Shown here: positions 46,115-57,600 of the stretch, piece after piece | Layout of the letters: every line of letters begins with the position of its first letter | Numbering within the stretch: the first letter of the stretch is position 1 | From: Colius striatus | Lineage: Eukaryota > Chordata > Aves > Coliiformes > Coliidae | DNA: 64,000 nt | Assembly (NCBI RefSeq): GCF_028858725.1 | Contig: NC_084790.1 | Span: 1,921,001-1,985,000, forward strand | Direction: 5' to 3' | Notes under the pieces: generated by a model | The model's input: the letters and a program-made list of their open reading frames with translations, nothing else | Told to the model about the DNA's origin: nothing | Databases searched by the model: none | Position numbers and translations under genes: made by a program

Positions 46115-46658
46115 TGCATTAAGACCATGCACACACTTTATTCCCAGCCACCTTTATTGGATCAGCTGGATAAGTGGGTTAAGGGAATTGGTTCAGCCCA
46201 TTAAGTTGTACTGCAAAGGCCTCACTTGCCCCGAGGCCATGGGATGCTCTGTGAGATAGGCACAAGGACCAGGCCAGGCTGGGTGCTCATGCAGCCCCAT
46301 CATCCTGTGTCCTGCTAAATGTGAGCCCTCAGCCTCACTGGCACTCACACAGGGGACTGACCCCATGCCCAGAGCTCTGAGGACAGAGGGACAGGGCACA
46401 ACCCCCCCCAAAACACAGCACACAGGGAGGTGCCAGTTGCCTGTGAGCCCTAAAACCGCTGCTCTCAGCCACTGCTGGGCAGTGGGAGAGCTGGAAGCAG
46501 AGGCTTTACAAAGCCATCCCATGGTGGGGACCTCCCTGTGTCCCCCACAACCACATCTCAGCCCCTCTGCACCCCCTCCCAGGGCAAAGCCAGTGCTCCC
46601 TGCTTTTGGGGGACGGTGGGGGGTGGGTTGTCTGATTTAAACCATCCCCACGTTGAAT
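46115..46658 (-). other. Possible last exon and 3' UTR of an unrecognised minus-strand gene
   Basis: On the minus strand the acceptor CCCTTCTCCAG precedes a short coding end, FNVGMV followed by TAA at 46639-46637. About 500 bases later come two AATAAA hexamers (46158-46153 and 46142-46137), the second followed at once by GTGTGTGC, a good downstream element. The phase matches the exon at 46887-47032. No homolog is recognised. The polyadenylation signals are the strongest part; the coding end is inferred. Confidence 0.4.
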
Positions 46659-46886
46659 CTGGAGAAGGGGGAGGAGGTTGGTGTGAGCACCTTGCAGCCC
46701 CTCACCATGGCCTCTGCTGAGGGGTCTCAAGGGGGTGGGAAGGGTCTCTCTGCTCTGAGCAGGGGCTCATGGAGCTCAGCGGGCTCATTCCAGAAGGGAC
46801 ATTGTTTTAGGAGGGGTGAGGGGGGGAGATTGAAGACATGGACCCCCATATCCCCAACCCCCCACCCTGACCCTCCCCAACCCTAC

Positions 46887-47032
46887 CTGTGTGTGCTGGG
46901 TGCTGCTGGCTGTGGCTGTGTGAGCAGGGCCAGGGCCTCAGCGTTGGCAAGGCAACGCAGTGATGGCAAAGAAAAGGGGGGGGATGCAACCCCCACCCCG
47001 GCATCTCTGCAGGGCGAAAGTGCCGTTGCAGG
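46887..47032 (-). CDS. Possible penultimate exon of the same unrecognised gene
   Basis: 146 nt on the minus strand between a strong acceptor (TTTCCCCTCTCCCCAG) and donor GTAGGG. One frame is open throughout, PATALSPCRDAGVGVASPPF then SLPSLRCLANAEALALL and a TQPQPAAPSTH end. It leaves two bases that join the next exon as an Arg codon, giving RFNVGMV and a stop. The same frame is closed just upstream by TGA, as expected if an intron precedes it. No upstream exon found. Confidence 0.35.
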
Positions 47033-47222
47033 CTGGGGAGAGGGGAAAGGGGGCTGCAAAAGGCATCATCATGAAGTTGGGGGGCTGTGGGGACAGTCGA
47101 TGAGGGGGTGACCCCAAGGGATGGAGAAGATAGAGATGGGGGGAGATGGGGGGGAGGAGATGGAGGTCCCCCCCCATCATGGCAGGGAGGGTCTCCAGGG
47201 GATGTGGAGCTGCAGAGTGGGG

Positions 47223-47268
47223 GTCTGTGTGTCTGTCTGTGTGTCTGTGTGTCTGTGTCTGCCTGTCA
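47223..47268. repeat. GTCT/GTGT microsatellite, short
   Basis: Imperfect GTGTGTCTGTCTGTGT run, similar in motif to the large CA/CAGA tract but on the opposite strand. Confidence 0.85.
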
Positions 47269-48324
47269 CTGTCTCACGGTACCAGCAGATGTCAGCAGGA
47301 GCCCGCGGAGCATCCGACCAGCTCCGGATCAAGCCCAAGGATAACGAGTCACCCGCTGGCATCGCCTCTGCCCTCGGGTCTGGCTTCTCCAAGGGATTTG
47401 CAACACCTCTAAAGCCAGAGCAGCCTCACAGCTCGAGGGGTCTGGAGCACCCACGGGAGATGCAGCAGCCTGGGACCTGCAGTGGTTGGGGGGGTCTGGA
47501 GCTCCCCTGGGGCAGAAGATCAGGTGTAACCCCCTCTGCCCTTCCCTTGGGGGCACATGGGGCTGCTCTCCTTAGCAAAGACACCCCAAAGACTCAACCG
47601 AGGTCCCCCCCCATCACCTTCTCCCCGTTGTGTTATGGGGCACAAACCCCAGGAGCTGAACAACACCCCCCCGCCCCCAATATCCCCTTCTCCCCCCTCC
47701 AGCATGATTCAGCAGCCCTGAGGCCTGATGCAAACTCTGTCCCAGCAAGAGCAAAGTCCAGACCCCACTGCCCTCTGAGGCAGAAGCCCAGAGTCAGCAC
47801 CCTGAGCCCTCACCCACGGGGAGCAGCCCTGGCACTGCCCTGGCAGCCACTGCCACCCCCCACCCCAGCCCTTAGAACTGCTGGGAAATGGTTTACCAGA
47901 GTTAATCAGCTAAAGCCATAAAAAGCCACCATAAACTGCAAACCTTGAGCCCTTGAGCTGTGCCCTGGTTGGAAAAGGCTGCCTGGGTGTTTGGGCAGAG
48001 CACAGATGGGTTTTCCCAGCACCACGGTCCAGCTGAGACCTTTGGTAAAGCTTTAAAGAGGAGTGATGTTTGGGGGGGGGTTTATCCTTTAGGATACTTG
48101 GCAAGGCAAGTAAAAAGCTTGTGTTCCAACACAGCACTGTTGTTGCACACCACCACACAGCTTTCTAATGTTTAGCACCACATCTAGCCAAACTGTCTCG
48201 ACTAGCAGCAGCCAAAAAGCCTCAGCAGCCCCTCAGCCCTGGGTGACTAAATGCATGTGGTTACTCCTTCCATCTGCACACTGGGGATAGACCCAAGGGG
48301 AGCTCGTAGACCTGGGCTCCCCAG
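47269..48324. other. Intergenic, nothing recognised
   Basis: G/C-rich single-copy sequence between CYB561 and ACE. Open frames exist on both strands but none resembles a known protein or has convincing splice sites. Confidence 0.5.
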
Positions 48325-48712
48325 CTCCTGGAGAGAAGAGGAGGAAAGGCTGTGGGACCTGAGGATGTTCAGCCTGGAGAAGGCTGAGAGGGGACCTAAA
48401 GGTTGGGTGCTGAGAGGATGGGGCCACTGTTTGTTGTAGTGGCCAGTGAGAGGACAAGGGGTGATGGACATGAGCTGGAACACAAACAGTGCCACTGGCA
48501 CAGGAGGAGAAACTCCTTTGGTGCTGAGGTGAGGGAGCCCTGGCCCAGGCTGCCCAGGGAGGGTGTGGAGGCTCCTTCTCAGGAGGTTCCCAAACCCACC
48601 TGGACACGTTCCTGTGCACCTTGACCCAGGGGAACCTGCTGTAGCAGGGGAGTGTGCTGGATGAGCTCTAGAGATCCCTTCCAACCCCCCTTCCAACCCT
48701 CTCATTCTGATA
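48325..48712 (+). mobile_element. CR1 LINE fragment, about 390 bp
   Basis: Plus orientation, GAGGAAAGGCTGTGGGACCT to CCAACCCTCTCATTCTGATA; the CCCTTCCAACCC block near the end is duplicated. Confidence 0.88.
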
Positions 48713-50429
48713 GCTGTTTGCTGAGGGGTCCCTGCACCCACTGCCATGTGTGATGGGGACACAGAGGCAACCAATCTGAAGCCAACCAAGCCCTTCCAAG
48801 GCTGAGCACCACCTTCCATTTCCCAGGGAACAGTGAGCTATTTGTAACAAGCTCTTTAATTAAAGACATTGCCTGGGGCATAATGGCTTTATTAAATCTT
48901 CCTGAGCTTTTCCCCAAGCTGGTAATAATGAAATCCTCCCTGCACTGCTGGGAAGATGATGTGCTGCTGGGTAGCAGAGCTGGTGCTGACTGTCTTGGCA
49001 TGAACTCCTGGGGCTTGGGATGCTCCTGGCATGGACCCCTGGGGCTTGGGATGCTCCTGGCATGGACCCCTGCGGCTCAGGGATGTTTGGGGCTGCTCTG
49101 GGTTACCACAGTTTCCCCTGGAGCAGTGAGAGGAAGCAGATGCTGGTTCAGCTCCTCAGCTAAAGCCTGGCACCCACTCCAGGTTTGTGCTGTGCTGCTG
49201 AGCACCCAGGAATCAATAGGAGCATCGTCAAGTGATAATTCATGGTAAGCCCAGCCCTCCTCTGTCTGCCCACCCCCAGCTCAGTGCAGACACTTCCCTC
49301 TGCCAGAGATGATCCAATTACCATTTTGCTGATCTAACCTCTCTGATTGCAAAGGGGGGGGGGTGGTGGGATGGGTTGTTTCTTCCTAAATTAAGTTTTT
49401 ATCTCTAAGAAATGCTAATTTGCAAGATACCTCCCCAGAGGGTTGAGGTTCCTGAGCTCATCTCTGCCTCAGAGGAGCCAAGCTGCTGCCCTAAACAACT
49501 GCAGCCACTCCAATTCCCATCTGAAAACCCAGAGCTGGGGGGCAAATGAACAGCTTTTCACTAAGCAGGAGGAAAAAAGTCACAGTGAAAGGCTCTGCCC
49601 TGCCAAGGGAGAGGCTGAGGGGTAACTTGGGATTAAACACCAGTTATCCCCCTGGGTCACACTGAGAGGGGGTCATCTCTCATTCCCTGGGGTCCCATGA
49701 AGCTTGGAGAATAGGTGGGAAGAAGCTGCCCTGGAAACACATCTCCTGAAGGGGTGGAAGAAGCTGCCTTAGGAACTAGTCTCCTTTAAAGGCTGGGGAT
49801 TGGAGCTGCCCACCCTCATTCTCCTCCCAACGAGCAATTTAAACCTCCCCAGTTTAAACCTCCCCATCCTCCTCCTCCTCCTCCTCCTCCCCGCCCCCCC
49901 CCCCCCCCCCCCCCCTCAGCTGGGAGCACGTTTTGGCTGAGTGATCCCATCAGCACAAACACTTAATCTCTTTGAGAAGAGGCTGAAAGCTGCAGTTACT
50001 GGCGATTTTGTTAAGAGCAGTTTGGATAAACAACCTCGATAACCCTTCCCGGGGAGGGCAGGGGATGATTGATGCTCCCAGAGCAGTCCCTTGCCTCAGG
50101 GCTGGCACTGGGCTTGGTTATTAAAGAAAGGGAGGGAGGAAAGAAAGGGGTTTTATTGGCCAGCTGGTGAGGAAGAGGGTGGAGGGATGAAGGATGAAAG
50201 ATGAAGGAGGGGGGATCATTTCCAGTCAGGCTTTTTCTCCTTGCCCTGGGATGCTCCTGGCCATGTGCCTGGTACTGGTCACATCACTTTCACTGTGGTC
50301 AGGGGCTCCTCAAGAGTTTTGCAATGATTTAGGACCCTCCTAAGATTTGGGCACCATTTAGGGGTCCTGAGCCCACAGTTGCCTTCAGCCCTCTGCATCT
50401 GCCAGGCCTTGCCTAGGTCATAGTGCATC
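48713..50429. other. Intergenic with AT-rich blocks
   Basis: Mostly single-copy. Blocks at 48840-48960, 49310-49440 and 49920-50060 are AT-rich with TAAT, octamer-like and GATAA motifs and may be regulatory. Nothing coding is recognised. Confidence 0.5.
49868..49915. repeat. (CTC)n followed by C22 homopolymer
   Basis: CTC trinucleotide run 49868-49890, then a run of 22 C at 49894-49915 after a single G. Length is likely uncertain in assembly. Confidence 0.9.
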
Positions 50430-51030
50430 CTTGGCTCACTGGCACTGGTCTCAAGCCCAGGGGATGGAACCTGAGGAGATCCTACAGTGGAAACCTCATC
50501 TCCATCCCCTGTCCCATCCACCTCCAGCCCCACAGAGCCATCCTACAGTGGAAACCCCATCTCCATCTCCTTTCTCATCCACCTCCAGCCCCACAGAGCC
50601 ATCCTACAGTGGAAACCCCATCTCCATCCCCTGTCCCATCCACCTCCAGCCCCACAGAGCCATCCTACAGTGGAAACCCCATCTCCATCCCCTTTCTCAT
50701 CCACCTCCAGCCCCACAGAGGCATCCTACAGTGGAAACCCCATCTCCATCCCTTGTCCCATCCACTTCCAGCCCCACAGAGCCACCCAGCCCTGAGGCTG
50801 ATAGAAGCACATGGTCCCTCTGGGGCATCCCTGGCTTACTGGCACTGGTCTCAAGCCCAGGGGATGGAGCCTGAGGAGATCCTACAGTGGAAACCCCATC
50901 TCCATCCCCTTTCCCATCCACTTCCAGCCCCACAGAGCCATCCTACAGTGGAAACCACATCTCCATCCCCTGTCCCATCCACCTCCAGCCCCACAGAGCC
51001 ACCCAGCCCTGAGGCTGATAGAAACACATG
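50430..51030. repeat. Nested 61-bp tandem array
   Basis: Five 61-bp units begin at 50479, 50540, 50601, 50662 and 50723 (each opens ATCCTACAGTGGAAACC and closes CCCCACAGAGCC). They are flanked by a leader (GGCACTGGTCTCAAGCCCAG) and a tail (ACCCAGCCCTGAGGCTGATA). The whole arrangement recurs with two units at 50879 and 50940 and the same leader and tail. Because 61 is not a multiple of 3, all three frames stay open over the array; they are not genes. Confidence 0.95.
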
Positions 51031-54000
51031 GTTCCTCTGGTGCTGCCTCGTGCCCAGCTCGTGTGTGCCCCACACCCACATCAGAACCAGCCTTTCTGAG
51101 GCCATAAACCCTTGTCCTGGCACATGTTGGGATGGAAATGTTGATGATAAGGAGCATTTCTGCTGTGTTCAGCCTCTGCTGAGAGCTGAGTGTTCTCTTC
51201 TGGTGATAAAGCAACAGCTGCTGCTCGAGGACAAGGAGTGAGCTCTCATCACACCCTGTGACCATGCAGAGGGGACAGGCCAGGCTTTAAATCAACCTTT
51301 TATCCGGGGAAAAGGTGACAACAACTCTATGATGTTACAAAAACACCCTCAGCAGACCTTGGCAGTGAGGAGGAGCTGGGAGTGAAGACTCTTGAGTCCT
51401 CACCATCCCAGGTCCCCAAGCTCAGGTGACACAGCAATCACAGGGCTGAAAGAAACGTCCAAAACCCAAAACCAGCCCAGTTTTGTTGAGTGTTTCTCTG
51501 TTATTCGATGTTTTTGGAAGGATCAGCAAGCAGCTGAGTGCTTTAGGTGGAAAGGTTTGGGCTGGAGAGAGGTGGCTTTCCCTCAGGGCAGCAGCAGTGC
51601 ATCTGGGAAAGCAGCTGGGGCAATTCCATGCTATGATAGCTGCTTGCATTCATCAGGAGATAAAACAGGAGCCTTGAAACTCAATGTCTGGAGAGGGAGG
51701 GGGGAATAAAAAGGTCTCCAAGCAGGGATTTGGATCAACCTGCAGAGGAAACCACGAAAACACAGCCACCAGGCAAAGGAACACACCAGGCTGCACAGCC
51801 CAGTTGCAAAGAAGATCTTTTGGAGGTTTAAATCAAGAGGGAAGCAGAAATCAGGAGGGAAGCAGAAATCAGCAGAGAGGGAAGCAGAAATCAGCAGAGA
51901 GGGAATCCTCTCTTCCCTCCAGGAGCTCTTTGGTTGCTCAGAGATGTTGGATCAGAGAGGAGTTTGGAAGCACCTTTGTGAAGAGGGATGAGGGAAGCCA
52001 GAACTATGGTTTAGAATAAAAGAAAGGGAGAAATGGGCTTGAGAAATGGGCTGGATACACCCAGAAACAGCACCAAATCTTCCCAGCCAGCAGCAAGGCC
52101 ATTCCCAAATACATGCTCCTTCACACAGCCACCTCTGCTCACCCTCTCCCCTCACTCTGCTGTCACAGACACCTTCCAGCTGTCATGTTTCCTCCCAAAC
52201 TCTTTCTTTCCTTACACTGGGGGACTCTGAGGTCAGGGGCTGCCTCAGTGGATGCTCTTGCTGGAGATTTGCCAGGGCCTGGCAAGCTGAGGGGCTCCTC
52301 CAAGCTGCTGAGAGTGATTTTTGCCCAGCCATGGCACGTGTGTCCCCACACACGCACTCAGCAAGGCTTGGGGACACAATCTCCCTTGCAGCTGGTGATG
52401 TAAGGTGATGGGAAACATCCTCCCAGCCTCCAGCAGCTGCCAAGGATTCCACATCTCAGCCAGCATCCTCTTCACCCCCCCCCCCCTTCCCATCCACCTG
52501 AGCCTGAGGCCCCACAAGTGCTTCAGCATCCGTCTCCGTGGCAACACGTTTTGCACATCCTCCCTCTGCTCTGTGGTGCTGGTAGCCCAGGGTACCCTGG
52601 ATGCTGGGAGTAGGTGAGTGTCCAGCACCCACCCCAGCACCCCTGAGAGAGGTGGGGAGAGCTCCTGTGGGTGTCTCTGAGTGATTTCTTGGGGCACAGC
52701 ATGGATTCAGGGCAGCAGCTTCAAGCTTGTAGGCGTCTCACCTTCCTGGGTCAACAAGTACTTCACCTGCCACGTGGAGGACGATTTTCTGACTGATTCT
52801 AGCTGGAGCTTCAAATGGCAGGATGCTGTGGGCAGGATCAGAGAAGCAGCCAGTGAGAAAACCTCTTGCCCAATGCAAAGTCCTGCAGCAGCAGCTCCTC
52901 TTGCACCAGCCTTGGGAGATGCTCATGTGCAAATTGACGGAGATCTGCCTTCCCCACTGGAGACACCAACCTGTCTGTCTGGGATTCTTAGGTACCTACC
53001 CACAGAGCTCATTTTGACCCTCCTACCACAATGCTGGAGGGCCCCAGGGCTGAGAAAACCCCTCCCCAGTGCAGCTGGAACGGGGTGCAGGAAATGGCAA
53101 GTCATTGTTTCTTGGGCACTGGCCAAATTGGAGCCAAACCAACCATTTTCTCCAACTTCCCAGTAAAGTGGAGTTCCCAGAGACCTGTGGCCAATGGGGA
53201 AAGGGATGAGCAAAGCAGGGGAAGGAGCTGCAGACAGCCCTGTGATGTTTAGGTTCACAGGCTGGTGCTTGTTTGCAACCACCCATAAGGGTTTGGGAGG
53301 GTGAAGGCTTTCAGGTGCCCACACCTTGGTGCTGGTTGGGAGGACAGGGTGGGACGCTGGGGGTTTTGAAGGCGAGTTTAATAGGTATCAGAGGGTTCCA
53401 GACTCCTAAATCCCCCTTTTCCTCTTTGGAAATGGCTCTGTAGACCCAGCCCTGGCAGGAAGATGATGGATCCTCCTTGGTGAGGGGTCACACTGTGCCC
53501 GTGGCAGTGCCCAGCTGCTCTGTAGTGCCCAGTGAGCCCAACAAGGGAAGGGCTTTCCCTTCTGTCCCCTTCTAAAAGCTCTCCCCTCCGTGGCAGGTGG
53601 CTGCTGTGTCCCTGCCAGCTGGTGGCCCTGACCAGAAACGATGTGCTCAGCCTGGGCACAGTTCCCAGGGTTGTGGCCAGACCCTGGGGGGAAAAGGATT
53701 TAAGTTAATTAAACAGAGGGAGCGGGGAGGGAAAACAACGAAGGATAAAGCAGAAAGGAACCATCAAAGCCCAACTGACATGGGTCTGCCTTCCATTTGG
53801 AAGGAACTTTCGTGTTACTCATCATCAGCTTCGTTCCTCCCAAATCCTTAGTGGGATGGGATGGGATTTCCTTGGGAGCCAGCAGGAACACTCCTGTTTC
53901 TCTGGAGAAGTGCAGTTACGCAAGGAAGAGGCTCCCTTTGGTAAGAAACAGCAGGAGATGGACCTGGGCTGCCCCCCTAAGTGAGGGGTTTTCCTTCCCT

Positions 54001-54290
54001 TCACATCCTGCTGGGGGTGGGTGGCCTGGGGTGGTGGTGGGGGGGGTGTTTGCCTGGTGATGCTGATGTGGGGAAAGGGCATCCTGGTCCAGCCATAACC
54101 CCCTCCAGGACCCTACAGGGATGGAGCTTCTCTCCTTTCCCTCTCTCCCTGTCCCAAGCCTTTCCTCTTCCCTCCCAGCACAGCCAAAGGGACTTTCACC
54201 CCGAAGGCAGCGCTGCCTTCACCCTCCTTCCCTCAAGCCCTGGGAAGCTGCTGAAGGGCGAGGGAAAAACATGCTCTGGGCTTATCTGCT
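51031..54290. other. Intergenic region upstream of ACE
   Basis: About 3.3 kb of single-copy sequence containing one small tandem at 51839. An open frame at 52681-53166 resembles nothing known. I see no transposon or gene here. Confidence 0.5.
51839..51903. repeat. Short tandem, 18-22 bp unit, about 3 copies
   Basis: GGGAAGCAGAAATCAG repeated with spacers GA and CAGAGA. Confidence 0.85.
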
Positions 54291-54334
54291 GGGGGAGGCA
54301 GGGCTCGGTGGGCAGGGTTTGTGTGAAAGCTGTT

Positions 54335-54422
54335 GGTTTATAAGCAGGCAGCAGCAGAGGCAAAGCCTTTTCACCAAGCACCGACCGGCTCCCGACCTTC
54401 TCCCTGCACCCTTCCCGTCGCG
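54335..54422 (+). promoter_or_regulatory. ACE: ACE core promoter and 5' UTR
   Basis: GGTTTATAAGC at 54335-54345 is a TATA-type box. Initiation about 30 bases later would give a 5' UTR of roughly 50 bases ending CCCGTCGCG before the ATG. Position relative to the start codon supports this as the somatic promoter. Confidence 0.65.
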
Positions 54423-54635
54423 ATGCCCCCGGAGCTGGGGCTGCTGCTGCTGGGGCTGAGCACGGTGGTTGCTCTTCAGGCTGATCTTGAACCCCCCCAA
54501 ACTGACCCCACTGAGGAAGGGGCTGTTCTCTTTGCCAGCTCTTACAACAGCACGGCTGAGCTCGTGCTCTTTGAGAGCGTGTCAGCCAGCTGGGATTATT
54601 ACACCAACCTGACGGATGAAAACGCTGCTCTGCAG
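54423..54635 (+). CDS. ACE: ACE exon 1
   Basis: 71 codons, donor GTGAGT. Signal peptide, then a short acidic linker ([18 protein letters not shown]) and the first helices. The ATG is the only Met before the hydrophobic core and follows the TATA box by about 80 bases. Confidence 0.95.
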
Positions 54636-57600
54636 GTGAGTGGTGGGACAAAGGGGGGGGGGGGTGGAGGGTGAGAGATGCTGCTGCAGGGGGCTGGGGT
54701 GTGCTGGGGACACTTGGAGAGGTCCCTGTCCTCCTCCCAAGCTCCTGTCTCTACAGCCCAGGCTGCCAAAGCAAGGCTGGGACTTGGAGTCAGGGTTTTG
54801 CCCCTAGTTGGCCCTTGGAGAGGCTGAGCCCTGGTCTCAGAGCAGAGCCTGGGTTATTTTTAGAGGTGGTTCCCTACTCCCAGAACCTTTCCACTCTCCT
54901 TCCCCCACCGTCCTCAGAAGCAGGGTAAGTGTCAAGTGTCCCTGTCTCCATCCCTGCCCTGTGCACAGCCTAACTTTGGGGTGACATTGAGAGCCCAAAG
55001 TGTGCCCAACCAGTGGGGTGGCATCAGGACTGAGTCCATCCTGTGTCCCCAGCCCGAGGGGGTGACTCTGACTTTGGGGAAGCACTCCAGCCCGTGAGGA
55101 ATTTGCCATCAGCTCAGTTATGCTGGGGGAGTGATGCTGTGTCCATCCCACAGGCATGTGTGTGTGTGTTTAGCCAGGGTGTTGCATATCTTCGGGCTGG
55201 ATTCAGCAGGGGCAGTGAGTTGGAGCATCCCAGAGCTGCAGCAAAGCCCGTGCCTGGTGTGGGATGAGGGATTGTGGTCCCTTAGTGGGCTGCAGAGGCT
55301 TCCCCAGCTCTTGCATGTGCCCAGGGAGATGCTGGCTGCCCTGGCATGGGGGGCTGCACTGCATTCAGCTCAGAGGTACACCTGCTCCCTCACATAGCAC
55401 AAGGTTTGGTGCAGCCCATCCATGTGTTTAGGGACACCCCCCCCCTCCAACATCACCCCTTATGCCCCAAGACCTGCCACACAGCCCAAACCCCTTCAGA
55501 GCCCACGGGGATGGAAGCACATTGTACCCTGCAGCAGGGAGGAAACACATCTTCCTGTGCAAGGTCACCACCAAGTCCTGCCCCTGCCAACTTGACAGGA
55601 CACCCAGGAGTGCCCAAATGCCCCTTCAGCTTTTGTCTGGGGAAGCTGATGTGACATCTGGGCAGGAGCCCAGTGTCTGCTGCAGATGTTGTGGTGGGGC
55701 CAGGGACTTTAGGGCAGAGCAGAGCATCCTGGCCATGCTGAGTCCCAGGGCCAGGAGTGAAGCTTTTATGTCAAGAGACATTTTCAAGCCAGCTTTCATG
55801 CTTTCCTGGGTTAATAAATGCCAGGAGCTCTCTGCTATGTCGAGGCTGCCCAGCCAGCCCGGGAGGAGAAGGGGACCCAAGCCCCTGAGATGGGGCAGCA
55901 GTGACGCGGGTGTGTGGTGACAGGGGGGAGACACTGAGTGCTAAAGGGTTAACAGCTGGCCAGCGTGAGCCAAAAGGCTGAGTTTGGGGTAATCTGGGGA
56001 AGCCTTAAGCCAGGCAGACCCCAGGTATGTCTGTAATCCAAGAGGAGCTGAACCGTGGTGGAGGACCTGCCACGAAAGGTGGCCTGGGGACAGAGCGACA
56101 CGGGGGGCAGGAGGCCAAAGGCAGCCCCTGGCTGTGCAGGGATGGACAGAGAGACACCAGAACCACAGACAGGAGAGGGAGGAGTACCTCCAAGCTGTGG
56201 CTGGTGATGCTATTTGAGGTTCAGGGGCTGTTCATGGCTGCAAGATGTCTCCAGGTGCCCAGGGCAGAGCAGCTCCGGGGCGCTGAGCCACATCCCGCGC
56301 TGCTGAATCCTCACTGTGCAACCAGGAGCAGGGAGGGACCAGGGTAGGGGCTTTGGGAGGGACACCTGGGGGCTGTGAGCACTCAGGAGTCTCTGAAGTC
56401 CCCTCAAAGGGTCACCCCCTCACAGAGAGAGCTCAAAGCCGAGAGGGCAAAGGGCCAGGGCGAGGGGGTGTGGGGCAGTGCCGCCGGCCTCGGCGCGCTC
56501 CAACGGAGCTGTCAGGAGAGTTTAGGGGACGATTTGCCTGACCAAACACAGGCTCCTGCTCAAGGAGAAGATGAAACACAGCTGCACTCTGCTTCTTACA
56601 GCTCCCCAGAAGGCTCTGGGAAGGAGTGAGGATATCCCCTGTTTAGTGGGGTGATGCATGAGCACCTGCCTCCAGCTCGGAGTGTCCGTGGGGCTGGTGC
56701 ATCACTGGCTCGGGGTTGGTTGGTACCCAGAGCGTTGCTGTTGGGGTGGCTGAGGGAGTTGGTGGGTGCCTGGCGATGGGTAGCCGAGGGCACTGAGCAT
56801 TTTTAGCACTCCCATGTCCCCTGTGGCCACGTGGGTGCCTGCCTGGGGTCGCCTCCAACCCTATCAGACTGTAACTCCCTTCCCTCCCCTCTGCCAGCTG
56901 AGGGAATGCAAAGATTAAAATCAAACAAACCAGGCTTGGTGGAGCCGGGCTAAAAATGCCACAAATAACAGCTAATGAGCTCCATCAATCAAACTGAGAC
57001 AGAACCCAGACAGCAAACAGGCATCCTGGCCCTTCTCACTCCATCCTGTGCACTGCCTGGGACTGGGACACTCCCAGAAGATCAGCAGTTGCCAAAAATC
57101 CAGCTGACACTCACTGGGTTGGGATGTAACCTCCTGCAATACTCTCTGGCCTAAAATCAGAGCTGCTGGCTGCAGCTCCAGCTGCCTAAATAAACCCCCC
57201 CACGGTGCAGGCAGCTCCCAGCCACCCCACGGCCCTGGGAAGGGAGGTTGGGGCTGGCAGGAGGGGGGGACAGCAGGGACAGACCTAAAACTAGGGACTG
57301 GGTGCAAACAGGGTGCCCCTCTGCAAGGTGAAGCTCAGAGATGGCAGTGACAGTGCAGGCAGCCAAAGGAGTAAAGGTGGAGATCGTGTGAGGCTGTGGA
57401 GGAAGGAGAAAAGTGAGTGTGGTGTCGTCGTCGTTGTTTCCCTTTGGACTTCTGCAAAGGTGGGAATGGGAATCAAATGAAGCCAGAGACAGCCTGGGAG
57501 CACCTGGACACCCTGGCAGTGTGATTTGGTCACCCCTGTGACAGCATCTTCACCTCATCCAGGTCATAACACCCCCAAAGGCACCTCCACAACGTCCCTC

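Noticed and set aside
47281-47410. Possible exon with MSAGARGASDQLRIKPKDNE on plus, or GVANPLEKPDPRAEAMPAGD on minus
   Set aside because: Both strands are open, no homology is recognised and the splice sites do not link in phase with the candidate exon at 46887-47032; left unannotated.
50423-51241. 272-codon open frame rich in HLHPLSHPPPAPQSH
   Set aside because: Translation of the 61-bp tandem array; all three frames are open for the same reason.
52681-53166. 161-codon open frame between CYB561 and ACE
   Set aside because: Resembles no protein I know, lacks convincing splice context and has ordinary composition for GC-rich intergenic DNA; I could not support it.
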